Positions 33,290 to 42,037 of a DNA stretch of 60,975 bases are shown one piece after another. The position numbers and the translations under genes are program-made. The DNA is from a virus, in the IMG/VR virus record IMGVR_UViG_3300042463_001224, positions 1-60,975 of that record. The stretch is one strand, 5' to 3'. Below the pieces are notes generated by a model. It was not told the origin of the DNA. It worked only from the letters and a program-made list of their open reading frames with translations, and ran no database searches. Each line of letters begins with the position of its first letter. The first letter of the stretch is position 1.

Positions 33290-36055
33290 ATGACCGAACC
33301 AATTTCTGCTACTCTTGTATATGCATTAAGTTCAATTTATAAATCAGAAACTCTGAATTTTATAAATAGCGACCGAAGAGTATCTAGTGTAGAAACGACT
33401 GATTATTCGACTAGTCTTGATTTGTCATATCCAGAGTTTTCTAAATATGTAACATCTCTCTATTTTAAAGATAGTTATTTTACATTTTTAACAAGTGTAA
33501 CACAATTATCATGTTATATGAATTCTCTTCAAGGATACGGAGGAGAGTATTATGGTTCCAAGTTTCAAGATTTTACAACCAAGTATAATTGGGTAATTAA
33601 TAATTTCTCTCAAACATCTTCTGCATTTGATAATACACAATTTCTTGGAATAATTGACCGTGATTCTAATTTTAATTTAATTCCTTTAAAAACAAAAATT
33701 AGTATAAATGATGAACAATATTCTACAACTGAAAATTATAAAAAATATGAAAAGATTTATGATTTAAATGATTCAATATTTTTACAATTTAGAATTGATA
33801 AAATACCTGTAGAAATAATTCCCGACAAATATAACACAGTTTTCAATTCTTATAATATTCCTGATGTTAAAATCCAAAATAGTGAATTTATCAAAAATGG
33901 AGCATTTGGCGGAAATTGTCCATTAAATTCTGATGTTATCTTTTTCGATACTAGTGAATATGGAAAATATACTAATAACGGAACAGAAAATAAAAATGTT
34001 TTTAATAATGGAACGCTTTTATGTTTATGGTTATCATCACAAAACGTAAATCCAGATTCAGAAAAAATATGGATGGAAAGATGGTATGATCCAAATACTG
34101 TAACACAAGGAAATGCATTTATCTCACAAAAGAACAATTCTTCCAATTCTTTTACGTATGTTTTTGATGTTTCATCAAATAAAGTTCTTTCAGAAAAAGA
34201 AAAGTTTGTGTATTTAAGATATGGAAGTGAAAGAAACTATACATTCGTTAATTCTCTTTCTTCTAATCTACAATTATCTTTTAGTAGTTGGAATAAAAAT
34301 TTCAAATCAGATGATGGAAAAATTATTGGATATGTTGTAGGCAATTATCCACTATCATCCAATTCATTAAAATTAGATGGAACAGTTCATGCACACGTTC
34401 CACCTGAAGATAATTTATTCATAGAAAGCAATTTAACGCTTGGTTTATGGGCATTCTCTAATAATTGGAATAAGAATGTGGATTCTCAATTTTTTGGAAA
34501 TTATAATAATGAATCTGGTTATGGTTTGTTTTATAATACAGGAACTCCTAATAATTTAATATCCATTCCTACGAAATCTAATAATTTATTTGCATTAAAT
34601 TATAAAGGATATAAAGTTTTTGAAAAAGATTTGAAAAATGATTTAAATCTTTCAGCTATAGATATAGATTACATTAAAACTGATTTATTTGGTAATCGTT
34701 GGATATACGATTCATTAAACTCTAATGTTTATAAAATAGAAAATGATGATTTGGTTATTACTACTATTGAATTACCTGCTACCGCAGACATTACTAAAAT
34801 AGAATGTGATTCTAATAATTCAGTATTCTTATTTGATAATTATTCAAAAACATTATCTTCTTTTGATTCTAGTGGTAACTCATTATCAACAGTTTCTGTT
34901 TCCTCATATATTTCTAATTTTGATATTGACTTAAATGATAATGTGCTATTTGACTCTGCGGAATTCTTTACAGTTAATAGTAAAAATCAAATTGTCAAGT
35001 TTGTTGGACCAACATTATTCATAAACGGAGAACGAGTTTTACATTTTACTGACAAACCGACTACTGTAAAAATAGATAATTATGATAATATATGGGTTTT
35101 ACAAAATAATCAAATAATTAAATTAGATAGTAATGGGAAAATATTATTCACTAAATCTCTTGATTTATCCTTTAATGATTTTAGTGCAGAAATGGGCTTT
35201 GTCAAAAAATATCAAAATAACTCTGAAACGCTGGAATTGTGGGTAATATTCAATGCTGGAAAATATATTATTGTATTGGATGAAAATGGTCGAGTAGTTA
35301 GACGAATTGATTTGGTTCCATTATTTGTGGGAGAACAATGTTCACAATTTCAATTGAATATAAAAGGTGATTTCTGCGGCTTTGATTGCCGAAGAAAATA
35401 TGAAATTGTGGACGACAAAATTATTAGTCAGCAAAATCCCGCATTTTCTGTAAAATTAGGTTTGAAATGCGGAGATTCCAAAAAAATAATTCAACTGCAC
35501 TCATCAACTAAATATGCTGACAAGTGGACACATTTAGCTTTTTCCACCGAGTATAAAAGAGATTCTACAATAATTAAATTATATGTAAATGGTCTTTTAC
35601 AAAATTCTAAAACCTTAACAGGGAATTATAAAATAGATTATAGTTACAAATCTACTCCATTTATAATTGGAGGAATTAGCGGAAAATTAGGTGCAAAAAA
35701 TTTAGAAAAATCAATTTTAGGAACAGGATTTTTTAACGGCGAAATTAGCGATATTAAATTATATAATAAAACATTAAACGATTTTGAAATGCTTAATTTG
35801 TCTTTAAATCATTATTATTCTAATTGGAAACCAATTAATCTTTATATTAAAACTCCTGAAATTACAATGATTGAAGAAATTGATTCATTTCATTTGAACC
35901 GATACAAAGGATTTAAATCCAACTACTTTAATATCAAAGTGAATAATTTTTCAAATGACGAAAACATTAGAACCGTTGTTAAAAATTACATTGAGGAAGA
36001 AATCGAAAAATTCATTCCGGCTAATACCATATTAAATTCGATAAAGTTTGAATAA
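33290..36055 (+). CDS. Large structural protein: LamG domain with inserted beta-propeller-like repeats
   Basis: This 921-residue protein has residues around 355-410 that look like the first half of a LamG jelly roll (NLTLGLWAFSNNWNKNV). The second half resumes at about 745-820 (YADKWTHLAFSTEYKRDSTI, LYVNGLLQNSKTL, FFNGEISDIKLYNKTLNDFE). Between them are repeated strands with NHL-like phrasing (DLFGNRWIYDSLNSNVYKIE, TVKIDNYDNIWVLQNNQIIK), consistent with a beta-propeller. Six Cys cluster around 675-710. The C-terminus ends in a charged helix. It lies just before the portal gene. An adhesin or baseplate-peripheral role is inferred. Confidence 0.7.
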   Translation: MTEPISATLVYALSSIYKSETLNFINSDRRVSSVETTDYSTSLDLSYPEFSKYVTSLYFKDSYFTFLTSVTQLSCYMNSLQGYGGEYYGSKFQDFTTKYNWVINNFSQTSSAFDNTQFLGIIDRDSNFNLIPLKTKISINDEQYSTTENYKKYEKIYDLNDSIFLQFRIDKIPVEIIPDKYNTVFNSYNIPDVKIQNSEFIKNGAFGGNCPLNSDVIFFDTSEYGKYTNNGTENKNVFNNGTLLCLWLSSQNVNPDSEKIWMERWYDPNTVTQGNAFISQKNNSSNSFTYVFDVSSNKVLSEKEKFVYLRYGSERNYTFVNSLSSNLQLSFSSWNKNFKSDDGKIIGYVVGNYPLSSNSLKLDGTVHAHVPPEDNLFIESNLTLGLWAFSNNWNKNVDSQFFGNYNNESGYGLFYNTGTPNNLISIPTKSNNLFALNYKGYKVFEKDLKNDLNLSAIDIDYIKTDLFGNRWIYDSLNSNVYKIENDDLVITTIELPATADITKIECDSNNSVFLFDNYSKTLSSFDSSGNSLSTVSVSSYISNFDIDLNDNVLFDSAEFFTVNSKNQIVKFVGPTLFINGERVLHFTDKPTTVKIDNYDNIWVLQNNQIIKLDSNGKILFTKSLDLSFNDFSAEMGFVKKYQNNSETLELWVIFNAGKYIIVLDENGRVVRRIDLVPLFVGEQCSQFQLNIKGDFCGFDCRRKYEIVDDKIISQQNPAFSVKLGLKCGDSKKIIQLHSSTKYADKWTHLAFSTEYKRDSTIIKLYVNGLLQNSKTLTGNYKIDYSYKSTPFIIGGISGKLGAKNLEKSILGTGFFNGEISDIKLYNKTLNDFEMLNLSLNHYYSNWKPINLYIKTPEITMIEEIDSFHLNRYKGFKSNYFNIKVNNFSNDENIRTVVKNYIEEEIEKFIPANTILNSIKFE

Positions 36056-36067
36056 CGCACCCCACAG

Positions 36068-36075
36068 TATAAATA
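36068..36075 (+). promoter_or_regulatory. Late promoter box, portal gene
   Basis: Perfect TATAAATA, 5 bases before the ATG at 36081. Confidence 0.85.
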
Positions 36076-36080
36076 AAATT

Positions 36081-38306
36081 ATGAATTCAACTGATCGTTT
36101 GATAAAATCTTTGCCTCATATCCGAAGTTTTTTCGGTGATGATGATGTACAAAAAAAGAATGATCGCTACGAAATATTCGACAATTCATCATTATCAAAA
36201 GAAAAAAGAGTTCAAAGATTATCGGTAACTAACAAATATGACTATGATTTAGAAAATGCTAACGGAGGGTCAAAAATCTCCAATATGTATTATCATCAGT
36301 TAATGTATAATTCATCATCAGATGATAAAAAAAGACGAATTGATGATTATCGTTCAATGTCAAATTTCAGCGAAGTCGAAAGAGCATTAACAGAAATATG
36401 CAATGAATTTTTCGAAGATGATGACAAAGGTCATTTCTTAAAATTAAGATTAAACGGGGATCATAATAGTGAAGTCAAAACTCTTATCGAAGAAGAATTT
36501 TATAAATTTATTGAAATATTTAAATTTGATGAAAAAGGATCAAGATTTATTCGTGATTGGTTGGTCGAAGGAGAATTATTTTTTGAAAACATTGTATCCA
36601 TGCAAAAACCCGAATTAGGAATAATTGGAGTTACTAGAATTGCTGCCGAACGCTGTGATCCATTATATTATGATTTAGATAACGAATTAATTGATTGCTT
36701 TTTATTAAGAGCAAAATCTCCTGATATGTATCCGTTTCAATGGGGGAATTTTACTGCACAAAGTTCATATGGCTCCAATAATAAACATCAAATATTGTTT
36801 ATGAACGAAAAGCAACTAACTTATGTTGCAAATAATCAATGGAGTGACGGCAAAAAATATAAACTACCCGTTTTATCATATGCACATCGTCCATATCGTC
36901 AATTGTCATTAATCGAAGATGCAACTGTTATATACATGCTTGTTCGTGCTCCTGAAAGATTAGTGTTTACAGTGGATGTAGGAAACATGCAACCAAGTAA
37001 AGCAGAACAATACATGAAACGTTTAATGAGTCAATTCTGGAGCAAAAAAACTATTGCACAAGATGGACGTATTGAAAATGTTTATGATCCACAAGGCATG
37101 TTGGAGAATTATTGGTTTCCTGTTCGTGAAGGTGGAAAGGCTAGTGATGTAAAAAGTGTTGGAGGAGGAAAAGCAAGTCCAGACAATTTAGAAATATTAA
37201 ACTTTTTTGTACAAAAATTGTATCAAAGTTTAAAAGTTCCTCTTTCACGTTTAAATTCAGAAACCGCATTTTCAGATGGTGAAAGTATTACCCGTGAAGA
37301 ATTATGTTTTGCAGAATATATTATTAACATGCAAAAATTATGGGCAGCAGCAATTAAAAAATCGTTTATTGTTCATTTGAAATTAAAAGGTAAAAAACTA
37401 TTACAAACTGCGAAAAAGTTAAACATTGATTATGTAATAGATAAAAAACAACCAGCAAATAGTTTTCAAGTATCGCAAATTTATAAAGACAATTTCCATA
37501 ATAAATGTTGGGATTATTATGACATGGTATGTGAAGAGATCAACGATAAAATTGAAGAAAATTTCCAAGAATTACAAAATAAGAAAAATCTTATTATGGA
37601 AGAATTGGAAAATTGCGAAAGAATAATTTCTGGAATAGAAACAGGATATATTTTTGAAACAGTTGATGTTCAGAAAAAAGTTTACCTAGAAAACTTCGAA
37701 AATTTATCAGAACAAATATCTATAATTGAAGAACAAGAAAACAACTTGAATGATGTTAAAAACGACATGACTTCATGGTGGGAACAATATGATTTACGGG
37801 AAGAAGATTTGCAAGTAAAATTTGTGGAACCTAGTCAGTTTTTTGCACTAAGAGAACAACAAATTTTCCAATTAAAATATGACAATTTTAATAACATGAG
37901 TCAAAACGATTTTGTTTCAAATACTCTTGCATTAAAGAAATATCTTGGATGGAGTGACAAAGAAATTTTAGCCAACCTTGATTTATTAAGAAAGGATGCT
38001 GCATTCCGTTGGGAACTTGCACAAATTGAACAAAATGGTCCAGACTTCCGTGAGAAAGCATTGGAGGAATTACAAGGCACTATGGAAACGGGCGCATTGG
38101 GCGCAGAAGGTGGGGGTGGAGGATTGGGTGGTATGGGAGGACCAAGTTTACCAACCCCTAGCGCAGGGGGCGCTGGAGGCGCAGATGGAGGTGGTCCAGA
38201 TTTAGGATCTCCAGATACAAACTTGCCTGCATTTGGACCTCCTGCACCGGGAACAACTGGTGATGCACCACAAGGTGGGGGCGAACCTGCTCCCGATCAA
38301 ACATAA
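36081..38306 (+). CDS. gp20: Portal protein, gp20-like
   Basis: This 741-residue protein forms the dodecameric DNA gate at one head vertex and docks terminase and neck. Blocks shared with T4 gp20 include RALTEICNEFF, GSRFIRDWLVEGELFFENIV, LIEDATVIYMLVRAPERLVF, TVDVGNMQPSKAEQYMKRLM, ENYWFPVREGGKASDV and YQSLKVPLSRLNSETAF. It is longer than T4 gp20 (524 aa), with an extra helical region (about 480-590) and a Gly/Pro-rich tail of about 70 residues. The ATG at 36081 follows a perfect TATAAATA by 5 bases, which excludes an upstream in-frame alternative. Confidence 0.95.
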   Translation: MNSTDRLIKSLPHIRSFFGDDDVQKKNDRYEIFDNSSLSKEKRVQRLSVTNKYDYDLENANGGSKISNMYYHQLMYNSSSDDKKRRIDDYRSMSNFSEVERALTEICNEFFEDDDKGHFLKLRLNGDHNSEVKTLIEEEFYKFIEIFKFDEKGSRFIRDWLVEGELFFENIVSMQKPELGIIGVTRIAAERCDPLYYDLDNELIDCFLLRAKSPDMYPFQWGNFTAQSSYGSNNKHQILFMNEKQLTYVANNQWSDGKKYKLPVLSYAHRPYRQLSLIEDATVIYMLVRAPERLVFTVDVGNMQPSKAEQYMKRLMSQFWSKKTIAQDGRIENVYDPQGMLENYWFPVREGGKASDVKSVGGGKASPDNLEILNFFVQKLYQSLKVPLSRLNSETAFSDGESITREELCFAEYIINMQKLWAAAIKKSFIVHLKLKGKKLLQTAKKLNIDYVIDKKQPANSFQVSQIYKDNFHNKCWDYYDMVCEEINDKIEENFQELQNKKNLIMEELENCERIISGIETGYIFETVDVQKKVYLENFENLSEQISIIEEQENNLNDVKNDMTSWWEQYDLREEDLQVKFVEPSQFFALREQQIFQLKYDNFNNMSQNDFVSNTLALKKYLGWSDKEILANLDLLRKDAAFRWELAQIEQNGPDFREKALEELQGTMETGALGAEGGGGGLGGMGGPSLPTPSAGGAGGADGGGPDLGSPDTNLPAFGPPAPGTTGDAPQGGGEPAPDQT

Positions 38307-38307
38307 G

Positions 38308-38315
38308 AATAAATA
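38308..38315 (+). promoter_or_regulatory. Late promoter box, leucine-rich-repeat gene
   Basis: AATAAATA, 5 bases before the ATG at 38321. Confidence 0.7.
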
Positions 38316-38320
38316 ATCTT

Positions 38321-40078
38321 ATGCAAGATATAATTGAAGAAGGCAAACAGGAAAGTTCTGCTTTACTAAATAAAACTTTTGGAAATAATGAGATAGTAAA
38401 AACTGAAATATGGAAAATTGACCAAACTCCTTCAAAAGGAGATATTCCGTTTATAATTCGTTTTTTAAAAGAAGAGAATTCGGATTTAGATAATATCAAA
38501 TCTTATTTTAGAAAGTATTATTTATTCAAAAATAGAAATTTAAAAGTTCAATCTCCGTTACAATTCCAAAATTTTTTATCGTGGTCTGAACATTTGGATC
38601 ATATCGAAACGCTAAACACATTAAAAAAGTCATCTAAAGTTAGCGAAATACAATTTAGTGAACATGATGAGAATAAAATAGCAGAAGACGAAAATGTAAT
38701 TATTTATAAATCAGAAAGCCAAAAGAATTGTGTAAAATATGGACATGGGTATTCCTTTTGTATTTCTCGTCCTTCTGGTGGTAATATGTATAATTCATAT
38801 CGACTATCTAAACATTCCTCATTTTATTTTATATTCTTTAAAAAAATTCCCAAAAAAGATGTTCATCATATAATGGTGTTAGATAAAACTCAGCAAGGTT
38901 TTGAATGGACCTTTGCCGATAATCATACAAAATCTACAACATGGAATGATATAGTTAGCCAATTTCCGGTTTTACAAAAATATGAAAATTTATTCATCAA
39001 TAATCCGCTTTCAGAAACTGAAAAAGATATAATCAGAGCAGTCGAAAGATTCCGTCAGGATCAATCTTTGGAGAAATTCCAAACCTTTCCGGAAGATTAC
39101 AAACAGCAAATTCTAAAATCAGGAATTACTTTAATAGATGATATTTATGTGTATTTAGAAAGTAATAAATTATGGAACTTGATAAATGAATATGTTAGTG
39201 TTGGACCAAACCTAACGCCTCTCCAAGTAGATTCGATCAGAAATAAAGGAGGAAGTATATTAACGAATTATTTAAAAAATAGAGAACAAAGTATTCTTGA
39301 CTTGATGAGGGAACATCAATATCAGTTTAATATCCTAGATAAGAACAATACTACTATTCAAAAAATACATAAACAGAGTTATGAAAGAGCATATAAATTA
39401 ATAGCAGATGCAATAGAAGACGAGCATAAAGTTATACAATTAACTGGATGTAAATATTTATTCGAACTACCCGATAATATTCCAGATACCGTTAATTATT
39501 TCGATTGTAGCTCATGCAATTTACTAACTTTGAAAAACTGTCCAAAGTATATACACGGGGGTGATTTGGGAAGTTTTAATTGTAGCAGTAATAATTTGAA
39601 AAATCTGAATAATGGTCCAGAAGAAGTCCATGGTAGTTATATATGTAGGAATATGAATCTACCTTCTTTAGAAGGTATTGCAAAAATTATAGGAGATACA
39701 TTAGATTGTTCCGATAACAGTTTAACTTCTTTAGTTGGATGTCCAAAATATTTAAACGAATTATATTGTCGTTCAAATCTTCTAACTAATTTAAAAGGTT
39801 CTGCAATATCTATAAATGGAGATTTTAATTGTAGCGATAATAAACTCACTTCTCTAGAAGGAATATCCGAGACAATCGGCGGGAAAATACTGCTTAGGGG
39901 CAATCCCATAATATTCACGAAGAGAGATATAAATACTGCAATGGAAGAAAGTAGAAAACGTAATATATTAAAATCCGAAAGTTTTCATTATTATTTTTAT
40001 AATAAAGAGACTTTTGCAACTTTATTAGAACAACATAAAATAAAAAATAACTTGCATAAAATCCCAGAGATTGTATAA
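38321..40078 (+). CDS. Polyvalent-type protein with C-terminal leucine-rich repeats
   Basis: This 585-residue protein has an N-terminal region containing VIIYKSESQKNCVKYGHGYS, then FCISRPSG and SSFYFIFFKKIP, the pattern of a domain seen in large phage polyvalent proteins. From about residue 395 there are repeats of the type N-C-S-S-N-x-L-x-x-L (FDCSSCNLLTLKNCP, FNCSSNNLKNLNNGP, LDCSDNSLTSLVGCP, FNCSDNKLTSLEGI), a short leucine-rich-repeat array for protein binding. A short inverted repeat and a convergent gene follow. It may be carried in the virion and act on host proteins, but neither point is shown. Confidence 0.72.
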   Translation: MQDIIEEGKQESSALLNKTFGNNEIVKTEIWKIDQTPSKGDIPFIIRFLKEENSDLDNIKSYFRKYYLFKNRNLKVQSPLQFQNFLSWSEHLDHIETLNTLKKSSKVSEIQFSEHDENKIAEDENVIIYKSESQKNCVKYGHGYSFCISRPSGGNMYNSYRLSKHSSFYFIFFKKIPKKDVHHIMVLDKTQQGFEWTFADNHTKSTTWNDIVSQFPVLQKYENLFINNPLSETEKDIIRAVERFRQDQSLEKFQTFPEDYKQQILKSGITLIDDIYVYLESNKLWNLINEYVSVGPNLTPLQVDSIRNKGGSILTNYLKNREQSILDLMREHQYQFNILDKNNTTIQKIHKQSYERAYKLIADAIEDEHKVIQLTGCKYLFELPDNIPDTVNYFDCSSCNLLTLKNCPKYIHGGDLGSFNCSSNNLKNLNNGPEEVHGSYICRNMNLPSLEGIAKIIGDTLDCSDNSLTSLVGCPKYLNELYCRSNLLTNLKGSAISINGDFNCSDNKLTSLEGISETIGGKILLRGNPIIFTKRDINTAMEESRKRNILKSESFHYYFYNKETFATLLEQHKIKNNLHKIPEIV

Positions 40079-40079
40079 T

Positions 40080-40094
40080 ACCTCTGCAAGAGGT
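40080..40094. terminator. Weak hairpin between convergent genes
   Basis: ACCTCT and AGAGGT form a 6-bp stem around GCA in the gap between two convergent genes. There is no T run, so termination is uncertain. Confidence 0.3.
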
Positions 40095-42001
40095 TAATAA
40101 CCTAATAAATTATATTTAAAATTATAATATTTCATAAAAGAATAATTTTCTTTTTTAATAGAAATATTATTATAAAATTTGTCAATTGTATGTTCTATTG
40201 CTTCTGACACTCTTTGGGTATAATATAAATTTAACCATTCTTTTTGTGAATTATCATTAATAGGAATTAATTGTATATCTATTTCTAATAAGGGTTTATA
40301 TCTATTATATCCTCGGTCAACGTTTTGTTTAACTTTTACATCTAATTTGTTGATAAATTCTTCTAGTTCACTGGAAGATAAGCGATCTATAATACTTGCA
40401 TTGGTTTCTGGATTGTGTAAAAATGTGCTATTTTCATATTCAAAAGTTTTTTTCAACGTATTCTTGATTGAATTTTGTAACTCTGATAATGACTCTTCAC
40501 TAATTACCGGTGTGCTACCAAGCCATTCATCTTTTTTGAATAAATGTATTGAAGCAATTAAATTTTCCGCGAACGTCCAACTTAAATCATAATAATGATC
40601 TCTAGGTTGTTGTTTAGAAATTTCTGATTTAAAATTATTAAAACTTTGTAAGAATAATAATGTATTTTTGGGAATTTTTGGAGTGTCCTCATCCTCATCT
40701 TCTTCATCATCAGTTTCATTAGAAAAGAAAAAGTTTTCAAAAACGTCATCTACTAATTTTTTTATTTCATCATTAAAATCTTTTGCTTCTGTTGCAACGG
40801 CACGAACCCAATCAATATAATTAGTATAAGATCCTCCATTAGAATCATAGCCGTTATCAGTTTCTCCATCATATGATGGACTATTATCCGAGCCACTAAA
40901 ACTTGCCCCATAGTCATTCACTTCAAAATTATAAAATTTATCGTCTACTTTTTCACTTATAATTTTTCCTAAATCAGTTTCCCAAAAATCTTCGTCTGTT
41001 TCCAAATATGGAAAATTCAAAAATCCATTTATAAATGCACTGATATATTCATCTGAATGATCTATGTGTACTCCGCTATATAGAATCTTGTTATTAACAT
41101 CATTTATAATTTCATCTCCTCGTTTAATATCTGCATCTGAGATGCCCCCTTTTGACGGATAATAATTATATTTGTCTTCAAACCATTCTTTTAAACCGTC
41201 GCTAATATCTTCTTCTACGTCTAAAGACCCTTCTCCATATGATTGTTTTTTTACTTTTGTAATATTTAATTCTCCAAGCAGTGTTAATATTTTTTCATGA
41301 TATTTTTCAAGAGGGGTTGTGTTTGCTCTTCCGTATATTTGTGAACACATTTCATCGTCTTTATTCAACGATGCAGTAATATATGGTCTTCCTTGTCGAT
41401 CTCTTAAAGAATATAATTTTTCTCCTTCACTTGCATTTCCGCAATGTCCCATAACATCTGCTTCATCACGGCAGTAACTCCTATTAAGATTTAACCAATA
41501 AAATCCATCTGGAAATTTGAAGATTACTTTTTCATGAGATTTTATTTCTAATGTTTTTGTATTATCTGCTTTTTTTGCTTGTTCTTCGTGATACTCGTCA
41601 GATTTTTGTTTAGCTTCGCTCCAAGAAAGATTAGCTATATTTGATTTATCAGTTCTTTCCGGATCATTTGCCCAATCCATAATATATGCTAACTCATTTA
41701 ATAAATCATTTGCATTTGCTAATGTTAGGGTATTAGGCTTAACCGGAAGTTTAGGTTTAACTGGATTCTCAAATAAATTTTCAATAACATTTTTAATAGC
41801 ATTTAATCTTAACAAATAACTTTGATATTTTATATAATGATCATTAAGATATTGATTATCGTCAAAAAATGCGACATTTGCGACAAATCCTGAAAATTTG
41901 TTACTAACATCATGTGCCCAATCAGCTAATTCTTGGGGTAATCCTCTTTTAATTAATTGTGGACGTAAATCTTTTTCTAGTAAAATTTGAAAGTTGCTCA
42001 T
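40094..42001 (-). CDS. Large polyvalent-type protein with GHCGNA...LYSLRD domain
   Basis: This 635-residue protein has a module around residues 170-235 (FPDGFYWLNLNRSYCRDEAD, VMGHCGNAS, LYSLRDRQGRPYITASLN) recognised in phage and plasmid polyvalent proteins, where G-H-C and S-L-R-D are hallmark residues; PcfJ-like proteins carry a related arrangement. An acidic stretch follows (DDEEDEDEDTP, about 440). The N-terminus MSNFQILLEKDLRP has an I/L-x-E site, so processing is conceivable. ATTAAATA lies 5 bases upstream of the ATG. The molecular function is not known. Confidence 0.7.
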   Translation of the reverse strand: MSNFQILLEKDLRPQLIKRGLPQELADWAHDVSNKFSGFVANVAFFDDNQYLNDHYIKYQSYLLRLNAIKNVIENLFENPVKPKLPVKPNTLTLANANDLLNELAYIMDWANDPERTDKSNIANLSWSEAKQKSDEYHEEQAKKADNTKTLEIKSHEKVIFKFPDGFYWLNLNRSYCRDEADVMGHCGNASEGEKLYSLRDRQGRPYITASLNKDDEMCSQIYGRANTTPLEKYHEKILTLLGELNITKVKKQSYGEGSLDVEEDISDGLKEWFEDKYNYYPSKGGISDADIKRGDEIINDVNNKILYSGVHIDHSDEYISAFINGFLNFPYLETDEDFWETDLGKIISEKVDDKFYNFEVNDYGASFSGSDNSPSYDGETDNGYDSNGGSYTNYIDWVRAVATEAKDFNDEIKKLVDDVFENFFFSNETDDEEDEDEDTPKIPKNTLLFLQSFNNFKSEISKQQPRDHYYDLSWTFAENLIASIHLFKKDEWLGSTPVISEESLSELQNSIKNTLKKTFEYENSTFLHNPETNASIIDRLSSSELEEFINKLDVKVKQNVDRGYNRYKPLLEIDIQLIPINDNSQKEWLNLYYTQRVSEAIEHTIDKFYNNISIKKENYSFMKYYNFKYNLLGY

Positions 42002-42006
42002 TCTTT

Positions 42007-42014
42007 TATTTAAT
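42007..42014 (-). promoter_or_regulatory. Late promoter box, 635-aa polyvalent-type gene
   Basis: ATTAAATA on the minus strand, 5 bases before the ATG at 42001. Confidence 0.55.
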
Positions 42015-42024
42015 TACTTATTCC

Positions 42025-42032
42025 AATAAATA
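42025..42032 (+). promoter_or_regulatory. Late promoter box, gp13-like gene
   Basis: AATAAATA, 5 bases before the ATG at 42038. Confidence 0.7.
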
Positions 42033-42037
42033 AAGAT

